Source: Paralvinella palmiformis
Taxonomy: Eukaryota; Annelida; Polychaeta; Terebellida; Alvinellidae
Reading direction: 5' to 3'
DNA: 64,000 nucleotides
Assembly: GCA_025642065.1 (NCBI GenBank)
Contig: JAODUP010001184.1
Location: 1 to 64,000 of the forward strand
Part shown: piece after piece, positions 23,454 through 36,164 of the stretch
How positions within the stretch are numbered: position 1 is the first letter of the stretch
Layout: every line of letters starts with the position of its first letter
Program-made: the position numbers and the translations under genes
Notes under the pieces: model-generated
The model's input: the letters and a program-made list of their open reading frames with translations, nothing else
Database searches by the model: none
Told to the model about the DNA's origin: nothing

Positions 23454-25182
23454 GTCCACAACATGCAAATCGTTTTCCCGAGACGAATTAACACGTTTCG
23501 TAATTGCGAGAGGATTTTACAGGATTTAATGCATGGGACCTTCGTCAGAAAAGTGACGATTCAAACACCAGAAGTACACCTCTCATTTTGCCATGTACTA
23601 TATGGCTGACTGATGGATACATTCATCATCTCAGTTAGCTACCATCGTTCGAAGTACTACTATGGCCGTAACAAAATGAGCTGTGAGTAGATCGCCAATC
23701 AGCTGACATCGTACGACGTGTTGTGCTGTAAACAGAAGTAGCCTTGGTGTCCTCATCAGTTGTCATCAAACAATTATCATCTCGATGATGAATCATCGAT
23801 CGTCCCGCTGGTGTCCGTATCGTAATAGTTCCATTGTTTACATAACGATATTTATAGCATACGTCGATCGCTGCCGTTCCGGCGTGAGAACCGAAGCTGG
23901 CTGGTTTGTACAACGTCACCTCCCCCAAGCGTATGTCAGTCAGGACTGGGAGATGGGGGGGGGGGGGGCGGGGAAGGGAAGAGGGAGCTTGGTGTGTTTA
24001 GGTTGGCAAACAGCCTATTGATAATGAGCCGCATTATAACGAGACATGTTAGAAGATATAGACTTGTAATATGATAATTTGGCTTCGGTGTCTTTGTCTC
24101 ATGATGACGATGAAATATAATCCGCGAGGCTATAACAAGCTGGTTGTACACATTCTGATATCATAATTTATTTTGGTATTCTGCATGTTAGGATGAAAAA
24201 TTACGTTTTGTATTTATTGATCGTACGCGGGGAACTGGTAAATCTTGGCCCACTCGCTTGATATTTAATTAAAAGGTTCTGCAGAGGAGTTTTTCCGGGG
24301 GATTTGGCTCGCTCACACACATACACAGAGAAAGAGAGAGAGAGAGAGAGAGATTATGGAAACCTTTTAACGTTGTCGTTACGCTCAGTTCAGCAGAGTA
24401 TTTGCGCTTCACCTTCGACCCAACGCATTTGCGATCTTATAATCATAATAATAATAAGATATCCATAGATTTGGGCCACAATCAAAATCGCATCATCACA
24501 AAGCTGAGTATAAGAAATAGGTCAAGGTCAAGGAGGGCTCGGTACCGCTATCCCGAATACATAACGCACGGTCACTGGGCAAGTATGTGAATCATTTCAG
24601 CAACCCCCCTCCCCACTCTTACGCCGGCGTCTCCCCGCCCCCCCCCCCATAGAATGAGCTGCGACGGGAGAGATAAGGATGGCCAGAAGGATCGACCGAT
24701 TAGGACAACGAAGATGGGACGAGATCATACTTGTGACTGGCACTGTTCGCTGTCCGTTGTTTTGTTTGCGTAAACATGTTAGACCACGTGATCAATACGC
24801 TACCCAGAGACTCTATATCAATGGTGACTGCTTGGCTTCTCCAGGACGCCCACGGATCTGATCGGTTGGCGTCCAATCCCCGGATTAGCTTCTTACTCGT
24901 TGACGGTGTAAAGGGAAGGCACGCTTTACAAACGGATGCCATTCCTCTGTTGACCTTGTACCGGCACTTGGCCGCTATTTAAGGAAATGTGGAATCGGGT
25001 GTAGTCTGTGAAAGGGAACTAAGGTATGGTCGCTTGTATGGGAATTGACGTGCTCAACATGTCAGTCTATCACATGGATAGCGTAGTTCGCTTTAGTAAT
25101 CCAAACTGATGAATCGCTAGTGGACATCCCACAGATTTTGTTCATCGTCAGGATAACACACAAACACATAATGCCAACATGG
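23454..25182. other. CG-richer region upstream of the arrestin gene
   Basis: No coding exon seen. CG dinucleotides are commoner than in the flanks (for example around 23800-23900 and 24560-24720). It contains (G)n at 23955-23968, (GA)n at 24332-24353 and (C)n at about 24638-24648. It could hold the arrestin promoter, but no core element stands out. Confidence 0.35.
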
Positions 25183-25494
25183 ACAAATATTTCAGTTCAT
25201 GCAACGTGGACAAGCAGTTCAGCTATTTCACCATGGATAAACAATTCAGCTAGTTCACCACGGACAAACATTTCAGCTAGTTCACCATGGAAAAATATTT
25301 CAGCTAGTTCACCAAGGACAAACATTTCAGCTAGTTCACCATGGACAAACATTTCAGCTAGTTCACCACGGACAAACATTTCAGCTAGTTCACCAAGGAC
25401 AAACATTTCAGCTAGTTCACCAAGGACAAACATTTCAGCTAGTTCACCATGGACGAACATTTTAGCTAGTTCGCCATGGACAAACATTTTCTTC
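25183..25494. repeat. 27-bp minisatellite, about 11.5 units
   Basis: Consensus unit is acaaacatttcagctagttc followed by accatgg; eleven units (25183-25479) plus a partial one. Units differ at a few positions (ccatgg, ccacgg, ccaagg), and the outermost are the most diverged. Since 27 is divisible by three, open frames run through the array on both strands (plus 25120-25548, minus 25197-25559); these are by-products, not genes. It ends 182 bases before the arrestin start codon. Confidence 0.95.
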
Positions 25495-25675
25495 GGTTCC
25501 CTGACAAGATACAGCGCTTTGTGGCCGAGCGAGGCACCTGCCCGTTGACTGTTTATCAATGATGGCTCGCGGTCCTTTGATAGCTAGTCTAAACTGGTAA
25601 ATTAGTTCCCCGCGGCTCCCCGGGATGGTTCCGATTGTTTGCCGCCGCTGACCCTCTCCTCGCGCCAGCCAGAAG

Positions 25676-27103
25676 ATGGAAACGGACTTTCGAGAATGCA
25701 GCCGACAGTTGTATCAGGCGAACGTCTTCAGGAAGCTGGACCTCATCCTGCAGAGAAACGACGGCCTGGAATACGACGAGAACTGCTGTCTGCCCTGTTT
25801 ACCCGGATGCAGGAAACCCGTTTATGAATCGGGACAAGTTATCACTGGCTGCCTTCTGGTACGGCCAACCCGAAGGATTATCATTACGGGTTCGTATTCA
25901 TTTCAGCGATTGATAATATTCATCAATCGTCCTTTTTATTTCCACGGTGTTGTCCTTATCACGTCGTAGCCCGGTTCGTTGTATCCATTAAGACCAAAGA
26001 CGAATCCATTAAGGCTGATCGCTAGTTTTGTTTGTTTCCATTATATTCCATTGTAATATTTTATTAGATCGTTATTATTATGTAATCAATAAATGCCATT
26101 AAAATGGGGGAAGAGTTAATAATAATAATAATAACGAACCATGAGTGTCGCATAAAATATTGACTATTTATTTTAGTATTATGTTAGGCCTTTTCGTATG
26201 TGTACTTTCTGTGCACGTATACGTATGTGCATCCGTGCGCTTGGCATATGTTTCTGTGCACGTGTGTGTGTGTGTGTGAGTCTATCTGCGTTTTGTTCTG
26301 CCTGCATTCTTGTCTTCCGGTGTTCCTCTGTGTGTATGCGTGTGTCTTAGAATACATATATAGTGGCACTGGCTCAGAACATGAACACCTAAACATCATA
26401 TAAAACCTATACCTCCATAAATCTGTTCATCTAAAAGTAGTCTGTTTATTCCGTTTTGTTCTACTGAAAAACGGTAAAGCTAAAACGCACTAAACGTTTG
26501 AAAATCTTTCGTTTGAAGCGCATTACTGTAATTACATATAATTAACATATCACAGTGACTCGGTGTGTCATGTCACCCAATGCGTCACAGCAATGTTTCG
26601 GTGCTATGATGACGCAGATAGAATAGCGTAGCGGGTTTGGATATGTCTTTCTCGTAAGGTTAAATTCCAATGTTATTCATCTCTGGAGAATGTGTTATTT
26701 TGCAATACAATGCTATTTCCCTAGAGTATAGTGCCTTAACTATAATATCCCAGGCGCGATCAACGTCGTCACTAAATACAGCATTGACTCACTCGTTTCG
26801 TCAATCTATAACAAATATTGTTATAAAACATATAGTTATTACTGATAGTAATTATCGAAATCTAATATAATCTTAATGCACACAAGGGCTCTTCCGTGGT
26901 CTAGCGGTAGCGTGTTGGATCACAGATCGCTACCACCCGTGTTCGATTATCGGCGTGGGCATATCTGAAGGTTGTTTCATCTTTGATTTCGCTTCATTAC
27001 CTTTGGAGGTCGCTCGGCCCATTTAACCTACCATGTGTATAAAAGTGGTCGTAAAACATCAATCATGTTTAAATCATGTTTTAATGCACACGCAAAAATT
27101 ACG

Positions 27104-27137
<34 letters not shown>

Positions 27138-30100
27138 AATGAAGAGAGTGGGTAAGTGAACGAGCGAGCGAGGGAGAGCGTCAGTCAGTAAGTCAGTGAA
27201 TGACTTAACGAAATATCGATGCAAAAAATGTTAGGTGGTCTTTTCCTAAGACATGTTTGAAGATTACGACAGGTGAATCGTAAATGCCGAACTTATGGAA
27301 GATAACATTAATAGAAAGATGGGAGATAGTTTAACTAAAATATGTTAAAATAAGTAATACTTTTACTGAACTGAAATGAGATGAACATTGAAAGATTAAC
27401 AATATCCTTCTAATATAATCTTTAACCTTTCATTTACTTTCCATTAGCATGTCAGCGTATGTGTAATGGCGAACATGTGAAAGGATGTCGACATTATACA
27501 AGCCGGGATTCAAAAGATTGGGAAAGGGATTCTACTTAGGTTGAGATCTTGAACCATGTAAGGTCCTGTTTAGATTTACGCACGAGTTCCCCCGCTGAGT
27601 GGTTTCCGGAGTAGGGAAAAATCTTCCCGACGCTAATTAGTTCTAGCATTTGGAAAGTTAATATATTACCTCTCTTGGCATGCTATAACGCTTAAGTCTT
27701 GTTTGCTGTTAATGGATATATATTTTACCTACAAAACAGAAGCAGTTTTTTATCTAAAAAGAAGGAGGGAAAGAGAGTAATGGATGTATTGGAACCGTTA
27801 GCCATCCACTCCTCGGATCCTTCTGCCATATGGGTTCCAAACAGATCCACATCGCTTAATTGACTATAGTAAAGGTTTTTGCGGTACCACACTATGGAGC
27901 GAGAAATTCTGGATAAGCACATCAGTTTTGCAAATACAATTAGGTCTGTTTAACCTGGAGCTCCGCTATATATCATGTGCAAAGCGCGAATATTAGAAAC
28001 ATATTTTGCACTGAATTATTTATGCCGAGCTTCCGCGAATCATATTCCCCCGAGAATATATAATAAACATTGACGACATTCCTGGTGTTCGACTTGAAAC
28101 TGTACCGAATAACGCCCGGCCAAGGTGTAAAATAAACGGCCGAAATCGACCGGCTGCAGTCAGCGGAAGCCACGCTGCAGATACAGTCAGTTTGTGGACG
28201 ATAAGAGGCGGCACTGATTGAGAATCATCTTATTGTAGAGCAATTGCACTGATTACCACGGCGATGATGAAGGCTGCCGAATGTCATCATCACCAAGTGA
28301 ACCATCAAAGTTGGTATATATGAACTTAAGGTGGCCAGCCGTCCGGCTTTGTGCCGGACTGTACGGCTTTTGAGCCGATCATCCTCCATCCGGCGCCAGC
28401 TTAAAGGGACAGTCCACCCTCAGAAAAAATGAAATGCTGAGACGTCATTTATTTTACTTTAGTGTAATAATAAGGGTGTTACTAAATGCAATATGTATGT
28501 TCGCGCGGCTGTGTGCGTATGTGTGTGTGGTAAGTGGGTAAGCTATGAGTATGTCCTCCTTTGGGGAACACCATGTCCTCCTTTTTAGAAAATTAGATTG
28601 ATTGATGATGATGATGATTATTAAAATGGTTGATGTTTTACGGCCACTTTTGTGCACAAGGTAGGCTAAATGGGCGGAACGACCTCCAAACGTCATGAAG
28701 CGAAGTCAAAGATGAAACACCCTTCAGATAATTAAAATGACCACCCTACATACACTCCGTGTGTATAGCACGAATCTGTCGACTTAGGTCTGTCCACGAG
28801 TAGCTAAATGTTTTACGGTTTCCAGGGTAACCGACCTTGTTGTCTGTTTTTAGTTTTCTTTTGCTTAGGAGATTGGCCAAATGTTGCGAATCAATAGATA
28901 ATTAATTCTCAATTATTAATTAGGGTCAGCTAAATCACCAACGAAGTTTTCCTGCCTACCAAGTCATGCTAACGTGAATGAGAATATTGTATGCAATATT
29001 GATAACTCCCCAAAAAATTACCAAAAGGATGTATCGTTGTTTTTCTAACTCACCCCAGAAAGAATATATTTTTATTTAATTTACTCCCGCAACATTCCAC
29101 GAAATATCAGAATGTTTCTATACAAGAGTGATTATTCCCGGGAGAAGATTGCTGTACGTAGATCTAGGTGGGTATATGGTTAGCAAATTTCTATTTTAGA
29201 CCATATATTGGCCGGGAAAGATTGATAGTGTGAACGACTATAGGCTGTACTGTACTAGACCAGGCGTCATTGGTGATGAAGATATATCGGAGTTCAGTAT
29301 GTTGGATACATGAATGACCGTGTCTCAGATACGAGTCGTTCAATTACCGTAAATCACCGGAGATTAGCTCGGCTAGTGTATCTGATAACAAACAGACATT
29401 ATCTCGGCTGTCACATCACACTTGGTATGCGATGTTATCTGATAATAAATAGACATTATTTCGGCTGTCATATCACACTCGGTATGTGATGTTATCTGAT
29501 AACAAATAGACATTATTTCGGCTGTCATATCACACTCGATATGTGAAGTTATGTGATAACAAAGATACATTATTTCGGCTGTCATATCACACTCGGTATG
29601 TGATGTTATCTGATAACAAATAGACATTATCTCGGCTGTCATATCACACTCGGTATGTGATGTTATCTGATAACAAATAGACATTATTTCGGCTGTCATA
29701 TTACACTCGGTATGTGATGTTATCTGATAACAAATATACATTATCTCGGCTGTCATATCACACTTGGTATGTGATGTTATCTGATAACAAACAGACATGA
29801 TATCGGCTGTCATATCACACTCGGTATGTGATATTATCTGATTACAAACAGACATGATATCGGCTGTCATATCACACTCGGTGTGTGATGCTATCTGATA
29901 ACAAATATACATTATGTCGGCTGTCGTATCACATTCGGTGCAGGATGTTATCATTGTTCATTAACGAATATATTCACAGAAGATGTTTGATCTAATTGCA
30001 GAATACTGCAGATACCAATTGGAAGATTTTAATGTGAGTGAGTGAGTGAGTGAGTGAGTGAGTGAGTGAGTGAGTGAGTGAGTGAGTGAGTGAGTGAGTG

Positions 30101-30292
30101 AGTGAGTGAGTGAGTGAGTGAGTGCAGAAAGATACAGCTTTTAAAAAAGGCACTCTTAAGGGGTAATAAAATTAACGGAGATTAATGGAACTATTTATCT
30201 TTAGATTAATGTTGGCGAGCTCCGTAAAATCTGAATATCACTCGTACTATATATAGTCTACCAAAGCTTCATAGAGCAGCACTCAGTGGATG

Positions 30293-30343
<51 letters not shown>

Positions 30344-32990
30344 CCAGAATAGAATGATAGACCCATATATATCAACAAGAAACCTACATCCAAATTGATT
30401 TAATACCTTACTTAAAGTTGCCAATTTACAATCCCTATAGATATCAAATACAATTTATAGTCATTATTATGATGAACGCTTTTAGTCTACTGTGTTTTCG
30501 TGCCGGTGTGACTGTTTGCAGAATGATAGCCTTTTTCAGATCTGAGTAAGAAACCTCTAACCAGCTGTAGTGTTTAAAACACTTATAAACTGCTCGGATG
30601 ACGGATAATAAACCAGTTATTAACTTTTAGTTTATGATTGTCAAATGATTTGAATGATTATATTTATATGACGAGCCTTCTCAAATAGATCTATAAGCCA
30701 TAACTATATGCCCGTATTAACCCACCGCCGGATCCCGGGGCTTTGAGGTGCTATATATATATATGGATAAATACATGCGTACATACATCGCTGCGGCGCA
30801 GAGTGCGAAATGCCTTTAACCATTTAGAGTCCTATGGCGGTGGTAACAGTGCCTCAGCAAGGGGGGGGGCACTCACTCACTCAATCAGTCAAATAAGCAA
30901 TCAATCAATTAAGCAATCTTTCACCCACTCTGTGAAATGACCATTCAATCTATTCCTTCCGTTGCCCGGTAACATTTTTATAACATATTTCAATAGTTTC
31001 GTTCTTATCACCAATCAATCAAAAATAACCTGCTGTAGGTCTGACTCCTGAGTAAAATAACGTACGTATAGCCAGATGCACGGTCTCTACTCACAAAACA
31101 CCAACACGCAAGGGAACCAGTCAATTATCATGGGGTTTTGTGGATAACTGTTTCCGAAGTTAATAACGATAATTCTGTCAGCCGATAGAAAGAGCCACTT
31201 CGGATCGATAATAGTATAAACGCTATCAGCCGTAAAGATTATCACGAAAATAACCGATTACGTGAATCCAGGCAGTGATTAAAAGACTTCATCATTCACG
31301 TGTCACATGTAATTACGTCATAATACCAGACATATATCACGTGATGAGGGAAGATTTCGGTATATATGTCATTTTTCAGAGGTTTCGTTATTGTTGTTGT
31401 TGTTGTTGTTGTTGTCGTTATTTTTCTCATTAATTGGTATAATTGTTATTCCTTATACAACAGCTGTTATTGCAATCATCATAATTAAGGTATTACTAAC
31501 AGTAATAACAGTAACTGTAATTGCCATAAGACACAATTGTTGATGTATGCAAACACACAAGTACACAATATATTGTGTACCTGTTTATTTGACATACATT
31601 ATAAAAGAGTGTAATCGTATTGTCGGAAGTTAAATATTGCCATTCAATAAAATTGAATATTGCCAGCCAATGGAAGCCGATCAGAACATTGTTGTGGTAA
31701 CAGCGATACAAATACTAAATCCACAAATTCTTAAAATAATCGCCGATTAATTGTTCACTCCGACAGTATTATCATCGTGCCCATACATAAATAAAATATA
31801 ATGATTTTAAAATATAGCTTTTAATAAATGCAGCAATAAATCTATCTTTGTTTTAATCCCATGTATTTCACGTTACTGAATAGTATTGACAATTACATAC
31901 ACACTTTGTTGTTAATGTCAAATTAAGAAGTATTTTGCATTTTCGCTTTCAGGGTTTTCTGTGACATTTGGAGGACGCTATGAAACAAGTTGGACCGAAG
32001 GTACCCTTCACTGGGGATCCAGTAGGATATTCTTCTCCGAATGTACAACAATTATTAAAGACAGAAACATCGGTGAGTATTATTTAGAAAAGTTTATACT
32101 TTATGAACAACGTCAAAAATACGATTTAGCTCCAGGCAGTAAAGTTATTGTTTTAAAAAGATAATTTGCTATTATAGAACTAAAGTTGGACACATGTTCC
32201 TACAAATAATGAATGAGTCTTATAAGACGTGTTTAAATATGCTGCTGTAATTGTATAATTCGTAACGAATCAATGTTCTTATAATCAAACATTAGCTGGA
32301 TTACCCAGAAGACGAGTCTACGGTAGAAATTACATTAAAATACAGTTTTCGATTGTTGAAAATTATATCGACGTTGATCAATCAGGATACCAACATCGAT
32401 AATTACGATAATGGCTCCCCAAAAACAATGTCAGCGATATTAATTTCCAGGTTCTGAACTTGCATTTGAACTTTTCAATCAAAGGAGCAATAATTATCAT
32501 TCACAACGTACTCTCCCGCAGAACTGGAACCCAAGTGGTACCGATTTGATTTTGAGTACCAACTACCGCAGGGCCTACCATCGTCGGTTAAGGAACCGGA
32601 GGGCAAAGTGACTTATTATAGTTTTGGCAGCGTTAGACGCCTGGACGGACTCGAGATTGGCACCCACGATATACATTTCAACGTCCAGACGCAACTGGAT
32701 TTGGACCTTCTGCCAGCCATATTTCACGAACCGGCCCACAGGAAACGGCTGAAGATATACGGCAATAACAGCGAACTGAGCTCGGAACAGGAACTCTCAG
32801 GCGAATCTACCGATCAGGGATCAATCGGCCTCCAGGATCCGTATTTGGTGGCAACGCTGTGTCTCAGCAGTCGCGCTTTCGCCATAGGACAGCACGTAAT
32901 TGCTGAGGTCACAGTGGAAAATCATCTCCTGGAGAACATCCTTTGCAGCGTGAAATTTGAGCAGGTAAAATTTTATTATGTTGGTTTCAG

Positions 32991-33033
<43 letters not shown>

Positions 33034-35202
33034 TAGTTTAAATGTCAATTACAATTTTCAGATCTTCACCTTTGAAGCTCACGCGGCCAGGGAGTATTGT
33101 GGACGTGGTCGTCCACCATTATATTTATCACAGATACATACTAAAGCTACACGGAAGAATGTCTGTAAGCCATCAGTCGTTAGACTGGCGTCTGGATCTA
33201 TTGAAGCATATAACTGTCTCTTTGAAATACCAAAATTGCCACCTTCCACACCGGAACGATATTTCTTGTCCAAGGCCAAACTTGCTCGCCAGAGAGAACC
33301 ACTCATCAGGACCAAGTATTATATTACGGTAATCTGTTTGTTTGTGTGCGTGCGCGCGCGTGTGTGTGTGTGTGTGAGAGAGAGAGGGGGGTGATCCGGC
33401 GCACTGTGCAGTGATGGCATTCATTGCATCCGGTTTAGACAACCAAATACATTGTTTCTTCAATTCTTTACACTCTTAGATTAGATAGTGGGTCACAGTA
33501 TATTCAATTGAAAACGTTTACGCTTGGCCATCGAAAATATGACCTCCGACAATCTCGTATGATTTATTTTTCAATTAACATTTAAAATGTTACCCCATGT
33601 ATATGCATAATACACGAGATACTGTTTAGTACAGACTCTGTACACACGTATATTAATAAGTCTACTATATACTACCAAATACCCGCCGTAGCAAGCTGCA
33701 AAGATACCAAGCTATATTACAGTTTCAGAGTATTCCCGTCTTTACACAATATTACCGTATCACTCACTGTCTGTTTGTGCATACTTCATATCTATGACTT
33801 CTGAGTTGTATTCTATTTATGCATTGTGACTTAGTAAATATTATGACTAGGCGTCAAAGCCTGTATGGACTTTCGTGGATAATTGATGTCACGGGCTGGC
33901 CATTTGACTCAAGGAATATGACCTGCTACGGCTTTAGGACCATTTATGCTCAGAGTTAGAGTAATCTTGAGCAAAAGACCAGCGCCTTAACCTTCGTGAT
34001 TACAGAAGGACGCTAATGATCATAGACATAGTTCAAACCTAAGCTAATAAAATACCATAGACATGGTATCAAATCATAGCCATTTTCCTTAATATAATAC
34101 TGTAGATAGCCAAATGTTGACGATCGTTTTAATTTGGCGAATTTGAAATTAAAACGATCGTCGACATGCAGTTGCCAATCACGCGATCTACAGACTAACA
34201 CACCATCAGAAGTATCGTCGAAAGCTCACAGTTGTTAGGATATAGGCCTATTATTGTTCTCCATAGTGTGAGCTTGTGTAGACAAATTAATCTACATACA
34301 ACAATTAAATTGAGCGTTGGTCAATAAACTATTTATATTTAGTATTACGGATGTTTATTTCACAGCAGAAACATTGGAATTTATCAACGTTAAAATGTAA
34401 ATATCAAATCAGTTGAACACGTGGTCAACATTATGTATCATGGGATGTGATTGGCTAGCTCTCTAAATAGAATCCTCTTTCGAAGGGCGCATTACAACAA
34501 ACACCTAAAAATTATTTATTGACAGCATTTTTATACTATAAAATCGCCAGACATTATCCTATTGGGATAGAGTTTATTTCAATCTACCATAAACCATCGT
34601 AAGAGCCACACATAACAATCAACGGTCATCATACATTTACAATACACCACTCAACATTCACACGCAAGCTAATTATATGCCACACTAAAGATTTGAAGTT
34701 ATTGAATTCTGACCACTTGTATCGATTTCTTCAACTGCTTTCTGTGTGACTTGTGATACTCCCCCCAGCAATTGAGAAGAGTGTCTTTTTGTTGTGCGGT
34801 GTTGTCGAACGCATACAACATCCAAGTGTCTTCAGGGTTGATAACGTGAATTTATCGTGAATTTACACAGATAATTCAGACTTTATATTAGGGATAAAAT
34901 GACGAAATTCGATAGTTTTAGAACCAGGAACTTAAAAAGTCGCCATCTTGTCCAGATTGTTAATTCGCCAACTTAATGTGTCGCCATCATTTTCCGCTTC
35001 ACAGTATACAATACAATGAATACAATCATGCGTCTATATCACAGATTAGTGCATATTGATTGTTAAATTACCGCTCTACTAAATATATAATATTGTTAGG
35101 CTCATCATAATACAATAATGAGAGTTGTGAAGTAATCATTACACCATACTCGTACTGATTGGCATCTGTGAACTGTCTGAGAAAGGTTAAGTCTCTCTCT
35201 CC

Positions 35203-35250
<48 letters not shown>

Positions 35251-35263
35251 ATGTGTACGTGCG

Positions 35264-35298
<35 letters not shown>

Positions 35299-36101
35299 AT
35301 GTGTGTGTGTCTATGTGTGTGTACCCGCGTGTGTGTTTGTCGGGGAGAATAATGTGATCTCCGCCTACCCGCCACTCTACCAAGTTTCCCTCAAACGTCA
35401 CTGTTCTATTGATCCAGAACTGTGTCAGACATCAGATATATAGAACTGGTGGGCGTATGTATCTCGTTGTTCTCTGCCACCGATACCCATACGTTTATTA
35501 AGCTAAAGGGTAAGCGAGGCCGTGCGGTTTGAGGGTGTTAGTGTACTGGATATTAGTGTACTGGCGTTAGTGTACGGACGTTAGTGTACATAGATGTTGG
35601 TGGGGCTGACATTTGTGTACTGGATGTTAGTGTACCGGGCATTAGTAAACATTGAAAATATATGTCCAGAGTTACAACCAGACGCAGTTATGAAGGATTT
35701 TGAATTGGTCACTTTAAATGCTGCTGAAACTGTGTTTTCAAGAGCTTCATTGGTGTACAGGCACGAAAAAGAAAAAGGAGGGAACCGAGATATTCGATAC
35801 AGTTCTAGAACGTTATTTTACTCAGGAGTCAGACCTACAGCAGGTTATTTTTGATTGATTGGTGATAAGAACGAAACTATTGAAATATGTTATAAAAATG
35901 TTACCAGGCAACAGAAGGAATATATTGAATAGTCATTTCACAGAGTGGGTGAAAGATTGCTTAATTGATTGATTGCTTATTTGACTGATTGAGTGATTGA
36001 GTGCCCCCCCCCCTTGCTGAGGCACTGTTACCACCGCCCTAGGACTCTAATGGTTAAAGATATTTCGCACTCTGCGCCCAGCGATGTATGTACCATGATT
36101 T

Positions 36102-36164
<63 letters not shown>

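Noticed and set aside
25120..25559. Open frames on both strands over the 27-bp repeat
   Set aside because: Both strands are open for the same arithmetic reason; they start or end outside any gene model.
25859..25889. Earlier donor for arrestin exon 1 at 25859 (GTACGG)
   Set aside because: It would break phase with exon 2 and delete a conserved beta strand; the donor at 25890 keeps both.
29394..29950. CRISPR-like array
   Set aside because: There are no unique spacers between the repeats, it is a plain tandem array, and the genome is eukaryotic.
29373..29954. 193-codon minus-strand frame
   Set aside because: It is the translation of a 57-bp tandem repeat; the period is a multiple of three, which keeps the frame open without selection. 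No homology or splice context.
32978..33394. 138-codon frame crossing arrestin intron 3
   Set aside because: It consists of the (TA)n translation plus exon 4 plus intron 4; the exon boundaries and family sequence define the real frame.
35105..35443. Low-complexity frames with Ser/Leu or Arg/Glu runs
   Set aside because: Products of CT/GT microsatellites.
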